Origin: Chloroherpetonaceae bacterium
Lineage (GTDB): Bacteria > Bacteroidota > Chlorobiia > Chlorobiales > Thermochlorobacteraceae
Assembly: GCA_033763895.1 (NCBI GenBank)
Contig: JANRJQ010000004.1
Coordinates: forward strand, 473,501 to 537,500
Reading direction: 5' to 3'
Length of the DNA stretch: 64,000 bases
Of this stretch, positions 46,101-56,564 are shown in pieces. Under the pieces are notes generated by a model, which worked only from the letters and a program-made list of their open reading frames with translations, did not search any database and was not told the origin of the DNA. Position numbers and translations under genes: made by a program. Every line of letters begins with the position of its first letter. Within the stretch, counting starts at the first letter, position 1.

Positions 46101-46331
46101 TACACTTGATACAGTAAATGTACCGGCTTGAATAGAAATTACGTCGCCATCTGATGCGGCGGCGATTGCACCTGATAAAGTTGCCTTTGCCCCAAGACTT
46201 GAATTAACTCGACCTGAATTACCATCATTTCCATCGGTTCTAACATAAAAGATGCTTTGGGCGAAAAGCGAAACCGGAAGTAGCCAAATGAACAATACTA
46301 TTCGTGATAGCTTTTGATAACGATTCAGCAT
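43113..46331 (-). CDS. T9SS-exported beta-helix surface protein
   Basis: The protein has a signal peptide (IVLFIWLLPVSLFAQ) and a DUF1565/pectate-lyase-like right-handed beta-helix at about 30-340 (FYVRTDGNDGNSG). A second repeated beta-rich region follows (about 420-840), then an Fn3-like domain (about 880-980) and a T9SS type A sorting domain (about 990 to the end, starting NFPNPFNPTTIIKYSV). The ATG at 46331 is chosen over TTG 46343 because a strong Shine-Dalgarno site (GGAGG) precedes it. It is a large secreted or surface-anchored protein; binding to polysaccharide is inferred only from the fold. Confidence 0.9.
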   Translation of the reverse strand: MLNRYQKLSRIVLFIWLLPVSLFAQSIFYVRTDGNDGNSGRVNSSLGAKATLSGAIAAASDGDVISIQAGTFTVSSVTTIDKRLYIRGTATTIRISDGAGFNILRITSPFVTVENLTLEQLNTSATVPTPGGSITNFAHIRVEPTSSGPIRISNLTISYTSPPSASKGTGIYFVPSTYSGPYYFTNNIIQNTEQWGIYINRGNFGSYANGVFVLNNTIDGNMGDGIGVDGSQFVTIAGNTLTNNSRLGSGGGANISIFKGGSDVPSNIIVRGNRLSDPATANDANLSFTTGFTSGPITNLVVEENYATLSASRTANANYSFINDITPSSVTFRRNVAVGANVLQQVGFSNARAPLDGSQANLTDEFSFSSGHIANRLDPPPTLVAGPSDRAAIVFPTNAPLASNPGWTTISPWTSSHTTIFVNGTVGSESNEGLAAGSAKLLLNSGVRDVVPSGTVEVVAGTYNETVSINKTLTLNLSGSTSVQNLSINSGYVIITGGELTVTGTLTLEGGNINATNLRIADGATIVRRYGQITVTNPSFSGVYNLTIESVAAQHATLELATSAETVNNFNLGSNTQYVLDGNLDMAFGGAFTLNAGSQLFINGNALYMRGVASGSGELVSNREALPGQVYLISNVDGNRGILNIAPNSNSNSFDRFSLSLNSNNSFIGINGDFTTSELVVNNGRANLNGNTVSISSVSGAAAGSVTGTLEGFFYNGIISHYVQNTGSLNYIFPIGTPTVVEGSFWNRRLDFDFTTAPSSGGLLSVEHAIGAPVGFTPHFDYSAQELTNTGLQHWVTTSTIGWTGSVYNVSAYCNVIQPVFSVGNLSSLRVSLFDGSSWTSPGTSNSNLGTTFSPIVVQNGIPGTETQVLTISGNNADNPLPVELTSFTAISTQRGAELAWKTASESNNAGFIVLRDGIPVASFTSYSALKGRGTTSTSTNYSFVDASVEFGKTYTYQLRSVDFDGTVHNYGEKITLSIRQQVGPFDFTLEQNFPNPFNPTTIIKYSVKEPSVVVLKVYDLLGREVSTLVNERKEAGVFTVNVNLAGNASGVYFYKIQAGSFTKTLKMLLTK

Positions 46332-46457
46332 TTTTTCCTCCAAATGGGTGTTAAATATCTAAATGATAATATGTTTTGTAAAAACGGGTCAACAGAAAGT
46401 GATTTTGTGTTTATGAAATAAACTTAAACATAAATTGATAAAAAAAATTGTTTTGTG

Positions 46458-48305
46458 TCACACCTTATGAGGTGGGATTTTAACCTCTAAATGCAACTCT
46501 TTTAACTGCCTCGGACTGACTTCTGAGGGCGCTCCAGTCATCAGATCTTGTGCCTTTTGATTCATTGGGAAAGCAATGACTTCTCGTATGTTTGTTTCAT
46601 CTCGGTAAATCATAATCATTCGATCCACTCCGGGTGCGATGCCGCCGTGAGGGGGTGCTCCGTGCTGAAACGCCCGAATCATGTGCCCAAACTTACTGTC
46701 AACATCAGCTTTTGTGTATCCCGCGATTTCAAACGCTTTATACATGATTTCCGGCTTGTGGTTACGAATTGCACCCGATGAAAGTTCTATTCCGTTGCAA
46801 ACAATATCATATTGATAAGCTAAAATCTTCAGCGGATCTTGGTTTAAAAGTGCTTCCATTTCTCCTTGAGGCATAGAAAAAGGATTATGACAAAAATCAA
46901 TCTTTTTCTCTTCTTCGTTCCATTCATACATTGGGAAATCAACAATCCAACAAAAGGCAAGAAGATCTTTATCAAGAGTATAATTTGAACCAAAATAATT
47001 TCGAATCGCACCCATCGCCTTGCACGTTTTTTCCCAATCTCCAGCAGCAAAAAAAACAACATCTCCAGTTTCAAGGCTCAATTGACTTTGTAACTCTAGT
47101 TTTTCAGATTCCGATAAAAACTTGTAAATGGGGCTTTGAATCTCATTTTCGCGGTAACGAATGTAAGCAAGGCCGGGTAAGCCCAATTCACGCTTTGCAT
47201 ATTCTTCTGCCTTATCATAAAAAAGTCGAGGCTCATTCGCCTTACCCTTAAGTACAAGTGCCTTTACGCATTTTCCCTTTTTGGTGTTAGAAGCAAAAAC
47301 CTTAAAACCGGAGTTTTCAAACACATTCGTTACATCAGTTATTTCCAAAGGAATACGCAAATCCGGCTTATCTGAACCGTATTTATTGAGTGCTTGGCGA
47401 TAGGGTATCCGGGGAAATGGTAGTTTCCATATTTGTTTGTTTGAAAGCGTTTTCGTGATATGATCAAACATTCCTTCCAAAACCGCAAACAAATCATCTT
47501 GATTAATAAATGACATTTCCATATCAAGCTGATAAAACTCTCCCGGGCTTCGATCAGCTCGAGCATCTTCATCTCTGAAACAAGGTGCAATTTGAAAATA
47601 TCGATTCATGCCGGCCACCATCAATAGTTGTTTGAACTGCTGAGGTGCTTGAGGAAGCGCATAAAATTTACCGGGATAAAGGCGACTTGGCACTAAGTAA
47701 TCCCGAGCCCCTTCAGGTGAGGAGCAGGTTAATATCGGTGTTTGAATTTCATTAAAGCCTAAAGGGAGTAAGTACCTTCTTAACTCATTAATGAATTTGC
47801 TTCTATAAACAAGGTTGTCGTGAAGTCGCTGATGCCTTAAATCAAGAAAGCGATATTTTAACCTTAATTCTTCAGAGGTATGAGTTTCATCCGCAATCGG
47901 GAAAGGCATTGGCTCCGCCGAGCTTTCTGTTGTCATTTCAGAAACGACTACTTCGATTTCTCCTGAGAGTAAATCTGGATTAATGGTTTCGGGCGATCGA
48001 GCAATAACAATCCCTTTTACCGTTATCACAGATTCTACCCTTAAATGTTCCAATACGGAAAAAACAGATTTGTTTTCCGGTTGGATTACTAATTGAGCAA
48101 TTCCAGAATGATCTCTGAGATCAATAAAGATTAATCCGCCGTGATCTCTCTTGCGATGAATCCACCCGCCCAATTTTACTTCTTGATTTAAGTGGCTTTT
48201 TCTTAATTCTCCACAAAGTGCATTTCGATACACTCTTTGTTCGCCATTAAAGCTTATTTCTGCGGTTTGATTACCGTTCATTTCAATGTTCTGCTCGTTT
48301 GGCAT
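46458..48305 (-). CDS. aspS: Aspartyl-tRNA synthetase (bacterial type)
   Basis: A class II aminoacyl-tRNA synthetase of 615 residues. The N-terminal OB-fold anticodon domain contains [22 protein letters not shown]. Motif 2 reads [20 protein letters not shown] and motif 3 contains GVDRMIMIY. The bacterial-type insertion (about 290-420) is present. It charges tRNA-Asp. gatA at 52038 makes indirect Asn/Gln amidation possible, but which aminoacyl-tRNA is amidated cannot be told from this window. Confidence 0.97.
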   Translation of the reverse strand: MPNEQNIEMNGNQTAEISFNGEQRVYRNALCGELRKSHLNQEVKLGGWIHRKRDHGGLIFIDLRDHSGIAQLVIQPENKSVFSVLEHLRVESVITVKGIVIARSPETINPDLLSGEIEVVVSEMTTESSAEPMPFPIADETHTSEELRLKYRFLDLRHQRLHDNLVYRSKFINELRRYLLPLGFNEIQTPILTCSSPEGARDYLVPSRLYPGKFYALPQAPQQFKQLLMVAGMNRYFQIAPCFRDEDARADRSPGEFYQLDMEMSFINQDDLFAVLEGMFDHITKTLSNKQIWKLPFPRIPYRQALNKYGSDKPDLRIPLEITDVTNVFENSGFKVFASNTKKGKCVKALVLKGKANEPRLFYDKAEEYAKRELGLPGLAYIRYRENEIQSPIYKFLSESEKLELQSQLSLETGDVVFFAAGDWEKTCKAMGAIRNYFGSNYTLDKDLLAFCWIVDFPMYEWNEEEKKIDFCHNPFSMPQGEMEALLNQDPLKILAYQYDIVCNGIELSSGAIRNHKPEIMYKAFEIAGYTKADVDSKFGHMIRAFQHGAPPHGGIAPGVDRMIMIYRDETNIREVIAFPMNQKAQDLMTGAPSEVSPRQLKELHLEVKIPPHKV

Positions 48306-48426
48306 ATGCCTATAATAATTCTGTATAGTTGTTTTTGTATGCTTTATCCTTTTTTTGGCAAAAGGCTTCGAATATAGGGAAATTCGAGGTTTCTTGGGGT
48401 AAGCAAGTTTTTGGGAATTACGTGCT

Positions 48427-50673
48427 TTACTTTCTTGAGCGTTGCGACACTTCTAAAAATTTTAATTGTGAACAATAATGATGTTGATCAATACTCATTA
48501 TTCGATGATATCGCCCGTTCCCATCAAGAATCCACGCATTGGTATCATCTTTTAACATCTCATCTAAATGCTTCTTTAAACTTTTCTGAAGTTTTGTGCT
48601 TTCAATCGGAAATAGTGTTTCGACTCGTCGGTCAAGGTTTCTTCCCATCATATCTGCACTGCCTAAGTAAATTTCTTCCTTACCACCATTATGGAAAAAA
48701 TAAACTCGGCTATGCTCAAGGAATCGCCCGACGATACTGATAACACGGATATTCTCACTAAACCCCTTGATTTCCGGCTTTAAAACACAAATGCCCCTTA
48801 TAATCAAATCTATTTTTACACCTGCTTCAGAAGCCTCATATAAAGCATTAATTACAGAAGCATCCGTTAGAGCATTCATCTTAAATATGATTCTGCCTCC
48901 ACCTCCAAGTGCCTTGTGAACAGCAATTTCTCGACGAATTTTCTCTAAAATTCCTACTCTAATATTATGGGGCGCAACAAGCAACTTTCTATAGTTTTTC
49001 TGTTTTGAATATCCGGTTAAAAAATTAAATAAATCTGATACGTCTGCAGCAATTTCTGAGTCGGCTGTTAAAAAACTATAGTCAGTATAAATTTTAGCGG
49101 TCGATGCGTTATAATTTCCGGTACCTAAATGTACATAACGCTTAAGGCTTCCATCTTCCTCTCGGCGAACAATCAGAAGCATTTTTGCATGTGTTTTTAA
49201 CCCTATCAATCCATACACAACATGAACCCCAGCACTTTCAAGTGCTTTTGCCCAAATGATATTATTCTCTTCATCGAACCTTGCTTTTAGTTCAACCAAT
49301 ACCGCGACTTGCTTATCTCGCCCAGCGGCCTCAATCAGTCTTTGTACAACAGGGGATTTGCTGCCAACGCGATATAAAGATTGTTTAATCGCCACAACTG
49401 CCGGGTCATCTGAGGCTTTACTGACTAAATCAACGATGGGCTGAAATGAATCATAAGGATGATGAAGCAAAATATCTTGTTTTGCGATTTGAGTAAAAAA
49501 AGACTCTGATTCATCTATGAAGGGATTTCGTGGTACAAAAGATTGGTCTTTTAGTTCCGGTCTATCAATCTCCATTAATTCTATCAGACTTGAAAGCCCA
49601 AGCGCTCCACGAAGTGAATAGATGTGCCTTTCTTCCACTCCTAAATTTTCCATTAGAATCGCTTTCATTCCTTCGGAAAGGCCGGGATTTATATCAAGCC
49701 TAACAACTTCGCCGTATTTTCTTTGGCGAATTCCCGCTTCAATTGTTTCAAGCAAATCACCGGCTTCATCTTCTTCAATTTCAATATCCGCATCGCGTAT
49801 TACTCTGAAAGGATAGGCTGAAAGAATTGTAACACCCGGGAATAGCTTTTGTAAATTGTGTTGAATAACATCTTCAAGCCACACCATCTCAATCTTTTCG
49901 GGTTCCTTGTCTTTATTTTTTCGTTGTGGCTTGGTGTTCAGCCGATCAAGACGAATCAAGCGATTAAGCGTATTTGGTACTTTCAGACGAGCAAAGCGTG
50001 GCTGTCCATCATCTCCCAACAGTTCTACTGCAAGAGAAATCGATAGGTTAGAAACATGTGGAAATGGATGACCGGGGTCAAATGCTAATGGCGTTAATAC
50101 CGGAAAAATCTGCTCATCAAAAAAGCGGTTAAGATCTTCCCTTTTTTCTTTACTTAACTCATTGCAATGGCGAAAGATGATTCCGCTGTTTTGAAGTTTG
50201 GGCAAAAGTTCATCATAAAGCATGTTACGTGCTTCACTCATCATTTCAATGACCCTTTCCCTTACAAATGAGAGTTGTTCAAAAGGAGTCAATCCGTCTA
50301 AAGAAGGCAATTGAATTCCAGCCGAAAGTTGCTCTTCCAATCCTGAAACTCTAATCATAAAAAACTCATCGAAATTCGACCCAAAAATGGAAATAAACTT
50401 GACTCTTTCTAATAATGGGTTTGTCTCTCGCTTTGCTTCTTCTAGCACTCTTCGGTTAAATTCCAACCAACTCAACTCGCGATTCAAATACAATTCGTGT
50501 GAAACGGGATAAGGATGATCATTAGAGTTTCTTTCCACTTTTGAATCTACAGCGTTTTCAGACCCATTATCCAAAATTGTAGTGTTCCTTTCCTCATTAT
50601 CCTCCACAAAAGTATTCTCGCCTGCTACTTGCTTTTGGGTGATGGTTCTTTTCCGTTTGCCTTTTTCGATCAT
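48427..50673 (-). CDS. ppk1: Polyphosphate kinase 1
   Basis: PPK1 polymerises the gamma phosphate of ATP into polyphosphate. Essential His residues are present: H495 in LKTHAKMLL (equivalent to the E. coli autophosphorylated H435), H515 in VHLGTGNYN (H454) and H654 in FLEHSRVYF (H592). The N-terminal [17 protein letters not shown] motif is typical. The first about 55 residues form a basic extension beyond E. coli PPK1. It is divergent from recF across 172 bp. Confidence 0.96.
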   Translation of the reverse strand: MIEKGKRKRTITQKQVAGENTFVEDNEERNTTILDNGSENAVDSKVERNSNDHPYPVSHELYLNRELSWLEFNRRVLEEAKRETNPLLERVKFISIFGSNFDEFFMIRVSGLEEQLSAGIQLPSLDGLTPFEQLSFVRERVIEMMSEARNMLYDELLPKLQNSGIIFRHCNELSKEKREDLNRFFDEQIFPVLTPLAFDPGHPFPHVSNLSISLAVELLGDDGQPRFARLKVPNTLNRLIRLDRLNTKPQRKNKDKEPEKIEMVWLEDVIQHNLQKLFPGVTILSAYPFRVIRDADIEIEEDEAGDLLETIEAGIRQRKYGEVVRLDINPGLSEGMKAILMENLGVEERHIYSLRGALGLSSLIELMEIDRPELKDQSFVPRNPFIDESESFFTQIAKQDILLHHPYDSFQPIVDLVSKASDDPAVVAIKQSLYRVGSKSPVVQRLIEAAGRDKQVAVLVELKARFDEENNIIWAKALESAGVHVVYGLIGLKTHAKMLLIVRREEDGSLKRYVHLGTGNYNASTAKIYTDYSFLTADSEIAADVSDLFNFLTGYSKQKNYRKLLVAPHNIRVGILEKIRREIAVHKALGGGGRIIFKMNALTDASVINALYEASEAGVKIDLIIRGICVLKPEIKGFSENIRVISIVGRFLEHSRVYFFHNGGKEEIYLGSADMMGRNLDRRVETLFPIESTKLQKSLKKHLDEMLKDDTNAWILDGNGRYHRIMSIDQHHYCSQLKFLEVSQRSRK

Positions 50674-50845
50674 GTGATGATGTCAGATATAATTGAATTA
50701 AGATAAGCAGATTGGTTTTATCTTTTTGTTACGAATCAAACTCTTAAGTTGAATCAAATTTCTTTTGTTTTTCATATGTACAAGTCGCTATTTATTTCGT
50801 TGATTCGAAGTACCTTTAATTTTTATTTGTATTGAATTCATCGCC

Positions 50846-51985
50846 TTGAAACTTCGCAAGATTCAACTTCATTCATTTCGCAAGCACAATCATCTATCGC
50901 TTGAGTTAGACACGACCCAAAATAATGTCAATATTATTTACGGAGACAATGGGAGTGGTAAAACCAATATTTTAGAAGCGATTCATATTGCATGCTTGAG
51001 TAAAAATTTCTTATCCCTAAGTGATTCAGATTGCGTCACTTTTGGCGATTCATTCTATGAAATTTCAGCAGATTTCGAGTCTAACCACAATATCCAAACT
51101 ACCGGCCGAGTTTATTATTCTGAAACCGAAGGAAAACATATTTTTTTAGGCAAGTCAGAATTAGAACATTTTTCTAAACTGATTGGGGAGTACCCTTGTA
51201 TTTCGCTTTCTCCTGATGACATGCAACTTGCGAAAGGTACACCGCAAGAGCGTAGGCGATTTCTTGATTCCACAATTTCACAAACCAACCGCCTTTATCT
51301 TTCTCATCTTCAAAATTATAAGCGTTCACTTACTCAGCGCAATAAAATTCTCAATGATTTGAAAATCAAACACACGACTGAGTTGCACTCATTACTCGAT
51401 GTTTGGACTGAAAACCTTTGTCAAAGCGGGGCCTCAATTATGAAGGAAAGAATACTTTTTACTCGTGAGTTTTCAATTCAATTACAAAATGCTTACCATT
51501 CATTTCATACTTTTACTGAGCAACCAACTTTGGTCTATGATTCTGACATCGCGTTACCCGATACCCCAGAAGAAAAATTGCTATTTGAACATTTATGGCT
51601 TCGTTACGGAGAAGTTATGAGCGATGAAGTTCGACGTGGCGTAACATTATTCGGACCACATCGCGACGACCTTTCTTTTCGAATTAACGACTTTAGTATT
51701 CGAAAATTTGCTTCTCAAGGCCAACAAAAAACTTTTGTGATTTGCCTTAAACTCGCTCAACGCTCTTACATCGAATCCAGAATTGGAGAGCAGCCGATTT
51801 TTCTTTTGGATGATGTGTTTAGCGAACTCGATCAAGGAAGATGTGAAGAACTTATTTCGTTACTTCAACCATTAGGTCAATCCATCATCACGACGACTGA
51901 ACCAAGAGGGTTTAAGAACACCAATGAAATATCTATTCTTTCAATTTCGAATCAAAACGACAAAGAAGGTAAACCCAGTTTGTAA
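50846..51985 (+). CDS. recF: DNA replication and repair protein RecF
   Basis: RecF loads RecA at gapped DNA with RecO and RecR. It has the ABC-type Walker A GDNGSGKT at 33-40, the signature segment FASQGQQKTFVICLKLAQ and Walker B IFLLDDVFSELD. The length of 379 residues is usual. The start is TTG 50846; the protein begins LRKIQLHSFRKH directly as expected. A DciA-like gene lies 3.4 kb away rather than adjacent. The gene is first in the cluster recF-gatA-engB-purA. Confidence 0.95.
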   Translation: MKLRKIQLHSFRKHNHLSLELDTTQNNVNIIYGDNGSGKTNILEAIHIACLSKNFLSLSDSDCVTFGDSFYEISADFESNHNIQTTGRVYYSETEGKHIFLGKSELEHFSKLIGEYPCISLSPDDMQLAKGTPQERRRFLDSTISQTNRLYLSHLQNYKRSLTQRNKILNDLKIKHTTELHSLLDVWTENLCQSGASIMKERILFTREFSIQLQNAYHSFHTFTEQPTLVYDSDIALPDTPEEKLLFEHLWLRYGEVMSDEVRRGVTLFGPHRDDLSFRINDFSIRKFASQGQQKTFVICLKLAQRSYIESRIGEQPIFLLDDVFSELDQGRCEELISLLQPLGQSIITTTEPRGFKNTNEISILSISNQNDKEGKPSL

Positions 51986-52037
51986 GGTTTGTGTATATTT
52001 CTTTCCATTAATCTTATAAATTTCAAAAGCTACACGT

Positions 52038-53474
52038 GTGTCTTTGAATCCGTTTTCCAACTACAGAGAATTACGCCACTCTCTCGAAAGCCACTCTTCT
52101 ACTGTTGCGTCAATTACGCAATCTTACTTGAACAGAATAGAGAAAAAAAAGCAACTGAATGTTTATCTCACAGTTTTTGAAAAAAGTGCTTTGGAGCGAG
52201 CCAAGCAAATTGATGAAAAGTTAAAAAGAGGAGAAAAATTAGGGAAGCTTTTCGGTCTCCCAATCGCAATAAAAGACAACATTGCTGTTAAAAACGAAAA
52301 ACTCACTTGTGCTTCTAAAATATTACAAAACTTCACAAGTCCTTATGATGCCACAGTTATCGAACGACTTTTGGCAGAAGATGCCATAATTCTTGGCAAA
52401 GTGAATCTCGATGAGTTTGCAATGGGGAGCTCAAACGAGAATTCAGCTTATGGCGCAGTTAAAAACCCCTTAGATGAAACTCGTGTCCCGGGTGGGAGTT
52501 CTGGTGGATCTGCAGCAAGCGTTGCGTCTGATACCGCTTTGGTTGCTTTAGGTTCTGACACAGGCGGCTCAGTTCGTTTGCCTGCATCTTTTTGCGGGAT
52601 TTATGGAATAAAACCAACCTATGGCCGAATTTCTAGATACGGATTAGTCGCATTTGGTTCGTCACTGGATCAAATTGGTATTTTGGCAAAATCAAGTGAG
52701 GATATCGCTCTTGTTCTCGAGGTAATTGCAGGGCTTGATGAAAGAGATTCAACGACTTCTTCAAATTCAGATTTGAATTACTATAATCAACTAGACTCCT
52801 TCAATGTTAAGGGGCTGAAGATTGGCCTGCCCAAAGAATTTTTCACAACTGCGCTTCCTATTGATATCCGAAACGCATTACAATCGAAAATTGACTTGTT
52901 TACTCGAAATGGAGCTGAAGTTCTTGATGTCACTTTGCCTCACTCCGATTTCGCTCTCTCCGTTTATTATATTCTTGCGACAGCTGAGGCCTCTTCCAAT
53001 CTCGCTCGTTTTGATGGCGCTCGATACGGCTTTCGTTCAAAATCTTCCTCATCCTTGATAGATATGTACACGCATTCCAGAAGTGAAGGTTTTGGAAGAG
53101 AAGTAAAACGACGGATAATGCTTGGCACTTATGTCCTCTCTGCCGGCTATTATGACGCATATTATAAAAAGGCGCAAAAGGTCAGACGATTGATTCGCGA
53201 GGATTATGTTAAGGCATTTCAAAAGGTTGATATTATTTTAGCACCAACTTCTCCAGTTCCTCCATTTAAGTTTGGCGAAAAAATGGCTGACCCTCTGACA
53301 ATGTATTTGGCTGATATCTATACAATTTCAATGAACTTAGCTGCTGTGCCAGCTCTTACTGTCCCTGCTGGATTTGATAATGAAGGATTACCGGTAGGAC
53401 TTCAACTCATAGGAAATTTTTATCAAGAATCTACTCTCTTAAAAGCAGCAAAATTTTTAGAGAAACTCAATTAA
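52038..53474 (+). CDS. gatA: Aspartyl/glutamyl-tRNA amidotransferase subunit A
   Basis: GatA hydrolyses glutamine to supply ammonia for converting Asp-tRNA-Asn or Glu-tRNA-Gln. The amidase triad is intact and matches the numbering of S. aureus GatA: K79, S154 and S178 (GSDTGGSVR), with GGSSGGSAA near S154. Length is normal. It begins with GTG 52038; gatB and gatC are not in the window. It lies 52 bp after recF and 4 bp before engB. Confidence 0.96.
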   Translation: MSLNPFSNYRELRHSLESHSSTVASITQSYLNRIEKKKQLNVYLTVFEKSALERAKQIDEKLKRGEKLGKLFGLPIAIKDNIAVKNEKLTCASKILQNFTSPYDATVIERLLAEDAIILGKVNLDEFAMGSSNENSAYGAVKNPLDETRVPGGSSGGSAASVASDTALVALGSDTGGSVRLPASFCGIYGIKPTYGRISRYGLVAFGSSLDQIGILAKSSEDIALVLEVIAGLDERDSTTSSNSDLNYYNQLDSFNVKGLKIGLPKEFFTTALPIDIRNALQSKIDLFTRNGAEVLDVTLPHSDFALSVYYILATAEASSNLARFDGARYGFRSKSSSSLIDMYTHSRSEGFGREVKRRIMLGTYVLSAGYYDAYYKKAQKVRRLIREDYVKAFQKVDIILAPTSPVPPFKFGEKMADPLTMYLADIYTISMNLAAVPALTVPAGFDNEGLPVGLQLIGNFYQESTLLKAAKFLEKLN

Positions 53475-53478
53475 CCTC

Positions 53479-54057
53479 ATGAAGATTGAATCTGCTGAAT
53501 TTGTAAAGAGTGTTAAACAAATTAACCAACTCCCCGGTGGAAATTATCCTGAAATTGCTTTTATCGGTCGATCAAATGTTGGAAAGTCTTCATTGATGAA
53601 TCAATTGATGGGAAAAACCTTGGCCAGAACCAGCAACACTCCCGGAAAAACACGCGAAATCAATTATTTTTTTATCAACAATAAATTTTATTTCGTTGAT
53701 TTGCCCGGTTATGGTTACGCAAAAGTTTCTAAAACTGAACAAGATGAATGGAAAAAACTAATCGAAGAATTTTTAAAAACAAGAATTGAATTGAAGTTAA
53801 TTTGCCTCTTAATTGATAGCCGCCATCCTAGCCTTGAAAGCGATATTCAAATGCATAATTTTTTGAAATTCTTTGGTCGTCGATTTTCGGTCATTCGTAC
53901 CAAAGCTGATAAATTGAATCAATCTGAAAAGGCAAAGTCTAAGAAAGTCAGTGAATCTTTGTTTGATGGTTATGAGTTTATGCAAGATTTTTCTGCGCAC
54001 AATGGGTTAGGGAAAAGAGAATTGCTCCTTAATATTAGTCGTTTTCTTGAATTTTGA
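53479..54057 (+). CDS. engB: Ribosome biogenesis GTPase EngB (YihA/YsxC)
   Basis: An essential GTPase that helps mature the large ribosomal subunit. Its motifs are G1 GRSNVGKS (30-37), G3 DLPG (74-77) and G4 TKAD. Length is normal at 192 residues. It is separated from gatA by 4 bp, so the two are co-transcribed and probably coupled. Confidence 0.95.
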   Translation: MKIESAEFVKSVKQINQLPGGNYPEIAFIGRSNVGKSSLMNQLMGKTLARTSNTPGKTREINYFFINNKFYFVDLPGYGYAKVSKTEQDEWKKLIEEFLKTRIELKLICLLIDSRHPSLESDIQMHNFLKFFGRRFSVIRTKADKLNQSEKAKSKKVSESLFDGYEFMQDFSAHNGLGKRELLLNISRFLEF

Positions 54058-54102
54058 AATATTTTATTCACCACATAAACTTTATTACTTAATTTTTCTA
54101 TA

Positions 54103-55401
54103 ATGACTTTAGATACAAATAAACCGCGTCTTGCGACAGTCCTTGTTGGTGCACAATTTGGTGATGAAGGTAAAGGCAAACTCGTCGATTTCCTTTCTGA
54201 AAAGTTTGATATCGTGGTCCGGTATCAGGGCGGAGCAAATGCTGGCCACACAATTTGTTTTGACGATAAAACAGTCGTTCTTCATCTTATCCCTTCAGGA
54301 ATCTTTAACCCCAAATGTGTTTGCGTTATCGGTAACGGTGTTGTGATCGATGCAGACGCCTTACTTAAAGAAATTGAAACTGTTAAAGCATTTGGAGTTG
54401 ATGTCACGGGTCGGCTGCTTATCAGTCACAATGCGCATCTCATTATGCCTTATCATAAACTTCTCGATTCCCTTTCTGAGCAATCACGCCCGGGCGAGCG
54501 TATTGGCACCACTATGAGAGGTATTGGGCCAAGTTATGTTGATAAGTTTAGCCGTATTGGAATTAGAATTGTGGACTTGCTTACACCCGAAATTTTGGAA
54601 GAAAAGCTCCGCTCAAATCTTCAGCAAAAAAATAATCTTCTTCAAAAAGTGTATGCCAACGAAGGTATTAATGTTGAGGAATTGGTTCGTCATTACACCC
54701 ATTTTGACCATACCATCGACGCCTTCGTTAAAAACACCCAAATTTATTTGAACGAACAATTAAAAGCCGGTAAAAGCATTCTTCTAGAAGGTGCTCAAGG
54801 AAGTTTGCTTGATGTTGACCACGGAACTTATCCATTTGTAACCTCATCCAACCCCACCTCTGGTGGCGCGTGTACTGGTTCTGGAATTCCGCCAACTTAT
54901 GTAGGAAAAGTGATTGGTGTTGCAAAAGCCTATATGACAAGAGTCGGCAACGGGGCTTTTCCCACAGAATTGAATGATGCGACAGGTGAAGAAATTAGAA
55001 AAGTAGGACGCGAATTCGGTGCAACCACCGGAAGACCAAGACGCTGTGGATGGCTTGATCTCCCGCTCTTGAAATATGCAAATACTATTAACGGTATTTC
55101 TGAAATTGCTTTAACTAAACTGGATGTTCTAGATTCTTTTTCTGAAGTACGCGTGTGCACCGGCTACAAAGCTGGCGGTAAACGGTTAGACTATTTTCCT
55201 ACAGATCACAATACACTTTCAAAAATTGAACCCGAGTACGTCACACTACCCGGATGGAACACGAGTAACCGTAATGCAAAAAAATTTCAAGATCTTCATC
55301 CCAATACCCAATCTTATATCGATTTCATTGAGCGTGAACTTGATGTTCCAGTTACTTTCATTTCTGTAGGACCAAAGCGTGATGAAACTGTATTTAAGTA
55401 A
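54103..55401 (+). CDS. purA: Adenylosuccinate synthetase
   Basis: It joins IMP and aspartate using GTP in AMP synthesis. The GTP/Mg site GDEGKGK (20-26, D21) and NAGHTI (H49) are intact. The length of 432 residues is normal. The gene is last in the recF-gatA-engB-purA group. Its final codons and stop form half of a hairpin with the convergent DciA-like gene. Confidence 0.97.
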   Translation: MTLDTNKPRLATVLVGAQFGDEGKGKLVDFLSEKFDIVVRYQGGANAGHTICFDDKTVVLHLIPSGIFNPKCVCVIGNGVVIDADALLKEIETVKAFGVDVTGRLLISHNAHLIMPYHKLLDSLSEQSRPGERIGTTMRGIGPSYVDKFSRIGIRIVDLLTPEILEEKLRSNLQQKNNLLQKVYANEGINVEELVRHYTHFDHTIDAFVKNTQIYLNEQLKAGKSILLEGAQGSLLDVDHGTYPFVTSSNPTSGGACTGSGIPPTYVGKVIGVAKAYMTRVGNGAFPTELNDATGEEIRKVGREFGATTGRPRRCGWLDLPLLKYANTINGISEIALTKLDVLDSFSEVRVCTGYKAGGKRLDYFPTDHNTLSKIEPEYVTLPGWNTSNRNAKKFQDLHPNTQSYIDFIERELDVPVTFISVGPKRDETVFK

Positions 55402-55421
55402 ATCAATTTTGCTTACTTAAA
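55393..55421. terminator. Hairpin spanning both stop codons of convergent genes
   Basis: A perfect 9-bp inverted repeat TTTAAGTAA (55393-55401) / TTACTTAAA (55413-55421) with an 11-base loop. Each arm contains the last two codons and the TAA of one gene, so both proteins end in Phe-Lys. It is AT-rich, so termination strength is uncertain. Confidence 0.6.
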
Positions 55422-55706
55422 GTGAATTTCCTTCACCACTTCTCTCCCTACTTTGGTGTTGATTTGTTCAATTATGCCTGCCTTTTTGAAAATTAATTCA
55501 TTTCTCCAAGCCGCGCTTTTAACTTTTACAAAAAGAGTTCCCCCTACCAACTTTTCTACCTCGGAAACTTTTGCGATATGAACGCCTACCACTTTAGACC
55601 AATTTTTTAAGGCATAAAACTCATCAGCATTTTGTTCACTGAGTAAATCGTGATATACCTTGTCTAAAACTGTTGATACTGGCTTTGGTTGATTTCTGTA
55701 CGACAA
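55413..55706 (-). CDS. DciA/DUF721-like protein
   Basis: The 97-residue protein has the DUF721 pattern: ALKNWSKVVGVHIAKVSEVEKLVGGTLFVKV and AAWRNELIFKKAGIIEQIN. DciA proteins load the replicative helicase in bacteria lacking DnaC-type loaders. The start is TTG 55706; no ATG is available in frame. It sits near recF, as in many genomes. Only 39 bp separate it from the divergent metal operon. Confidence 0.82.
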   Translation of the reverse strand: MSYRNQPKPVSTVLDKVYHDLLSEQNADEFYALKNWSKVVGVHIAKVSEVEKLVGGTLFVKVKSAAWRNELIFKKAGIIEQINTKVGREVVKEIHFK

Positions 55707-55745
55707 TTTTCTATTATTTTGTTGATTTAATATTTAAATTGGTTT

Positions 55746-56147
55746 ATGAAACGAAAGATCAATCACATAAAACAAGGGCTTTTGCTTTTTTTACTCTTAG
55801 GGTTCGTGACCTATACAATTCCCTTTTGTGTATGCAGTTCCTTTACTTCTTCGTCTTTTTCAAAAACAACTGCTTCTTGTTGCAAAACATCAATCACAAA
55901 AAAAACGAGAGATGATTTAACCTCAAAGTGTAAAAAGGATTGCTGCGAAAATATCCACCTCTCAGAAAAGATGTCTCCCGAAAAAGCCTTTGAATCCAAA
56001 GATAGCTCATTTAATGGTGAGACTTCTACGGAATCCTTAATCCATAATCTCTATCAATCCTTTTTTAAAATCTCACCCACTCAAACTCTCCAAGTAACTT
56101 ACACCAAAGCCACTTCGCCTCCTCGAACCACCGTTCTAATTATTTAG
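55746..56147 (+). CDS. Cysteine-rich exported protein, HYC_CC_PP-like
   Basis: A 133-residue protein with a signal peptide or anchor (GLLLFLLLGFVTYTIPF) and clustered cysteines: FCVC, SCCKT and CKKDCCE. A Pro-Pro-Arg segment occurs near the C-terminus (SPPRTTV). The layout resembles the HYC_CC_PP group found next to metal-uptake and efflux genes in Bacteroidota. It is probably a periplasmic metal-binding factor. It is the first gene of a metal operon that continues to CusB. The homology is by pattern only. Confidence 0.6.
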   Translation: MKRKINHIKQGLLLFLLLGFVTYTIPFCVCSSFTSSSFSKTTASCCKTSITKKTRDDLTSKCKKDCCENIHLSEKMSPEKAFESKDSSFNGETSTESLIHNLYQSFFKISPTQTLQVTYTKATSPPRTTVLII

Positions 56148-56222
56148 ATTTCTCCATTTTCTTCATTCATTTATTTAATGCGAGTAGTCGCACTCGATGT
56201 AATCTTTATCCAATCAAATTAT

Positions 56223-56525
56223 ATGAAAACGAAAATCATCATTTTGGTTATGATTTCATTTGGCAGCTTTTTTCTATTCTCAAAAAGCAATGCACAAGAA
56301 ACCCCAAAAGGAAAAAACAAGCCTTCAATTTTTAATGCATTTTGTCCTATTTCAGGCGAACCGGTTAAACCCGAAGCAAATACCATTGAATTCGAGGGTA
56401 AAGTTTTCGGCTTTTGTTGTAATGGCTGTGATACCAAGTTCAAGAAAAATCCGGTGAAATATGCATCTCGCATCAGTAAGGATGGGAAGAAGTTTATCGG
56501 CAAACCCGATAAAGAAATGCATTAA
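56223..56525 (+). CDS. Exported YHS/TRASH-like metal-binding protein
   Basis: From ATG 56223 (the longer frame to 56178 adds 15 residues before the hydrophobic leader) there is a signal peptide ending near SNAQ. A YHS-like domain follows with FCPISGEPVKP and FGFCCNGCDTKFKKNPVKY. The Cys-rich CPxSG...FCCxxC pattern is a metal-binding knuckle seen in copper-handling proteins. It fits the neighbouring metal-efflux genes. Confidence 0.8.
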   Translation: MKTKIIILVMISFGSFFLFSKSNAQETPKGKNKPSIFNAFCPISGEPVKPEANTIEFEGKVFGFCCNGCDTKFKKNPVKYASRISKDGKKFIGKPDKEMH

Positions 56526-56564
56526 TAAATTTTTTTGAATTGAACTTATCAAAAATTCACTTTT

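Noticed and set aside
46931..47251. A 106-codon + strand frame opposite aspS
   Set aside because: Composition follows the complement of conserved aspS motifs; no start signal.
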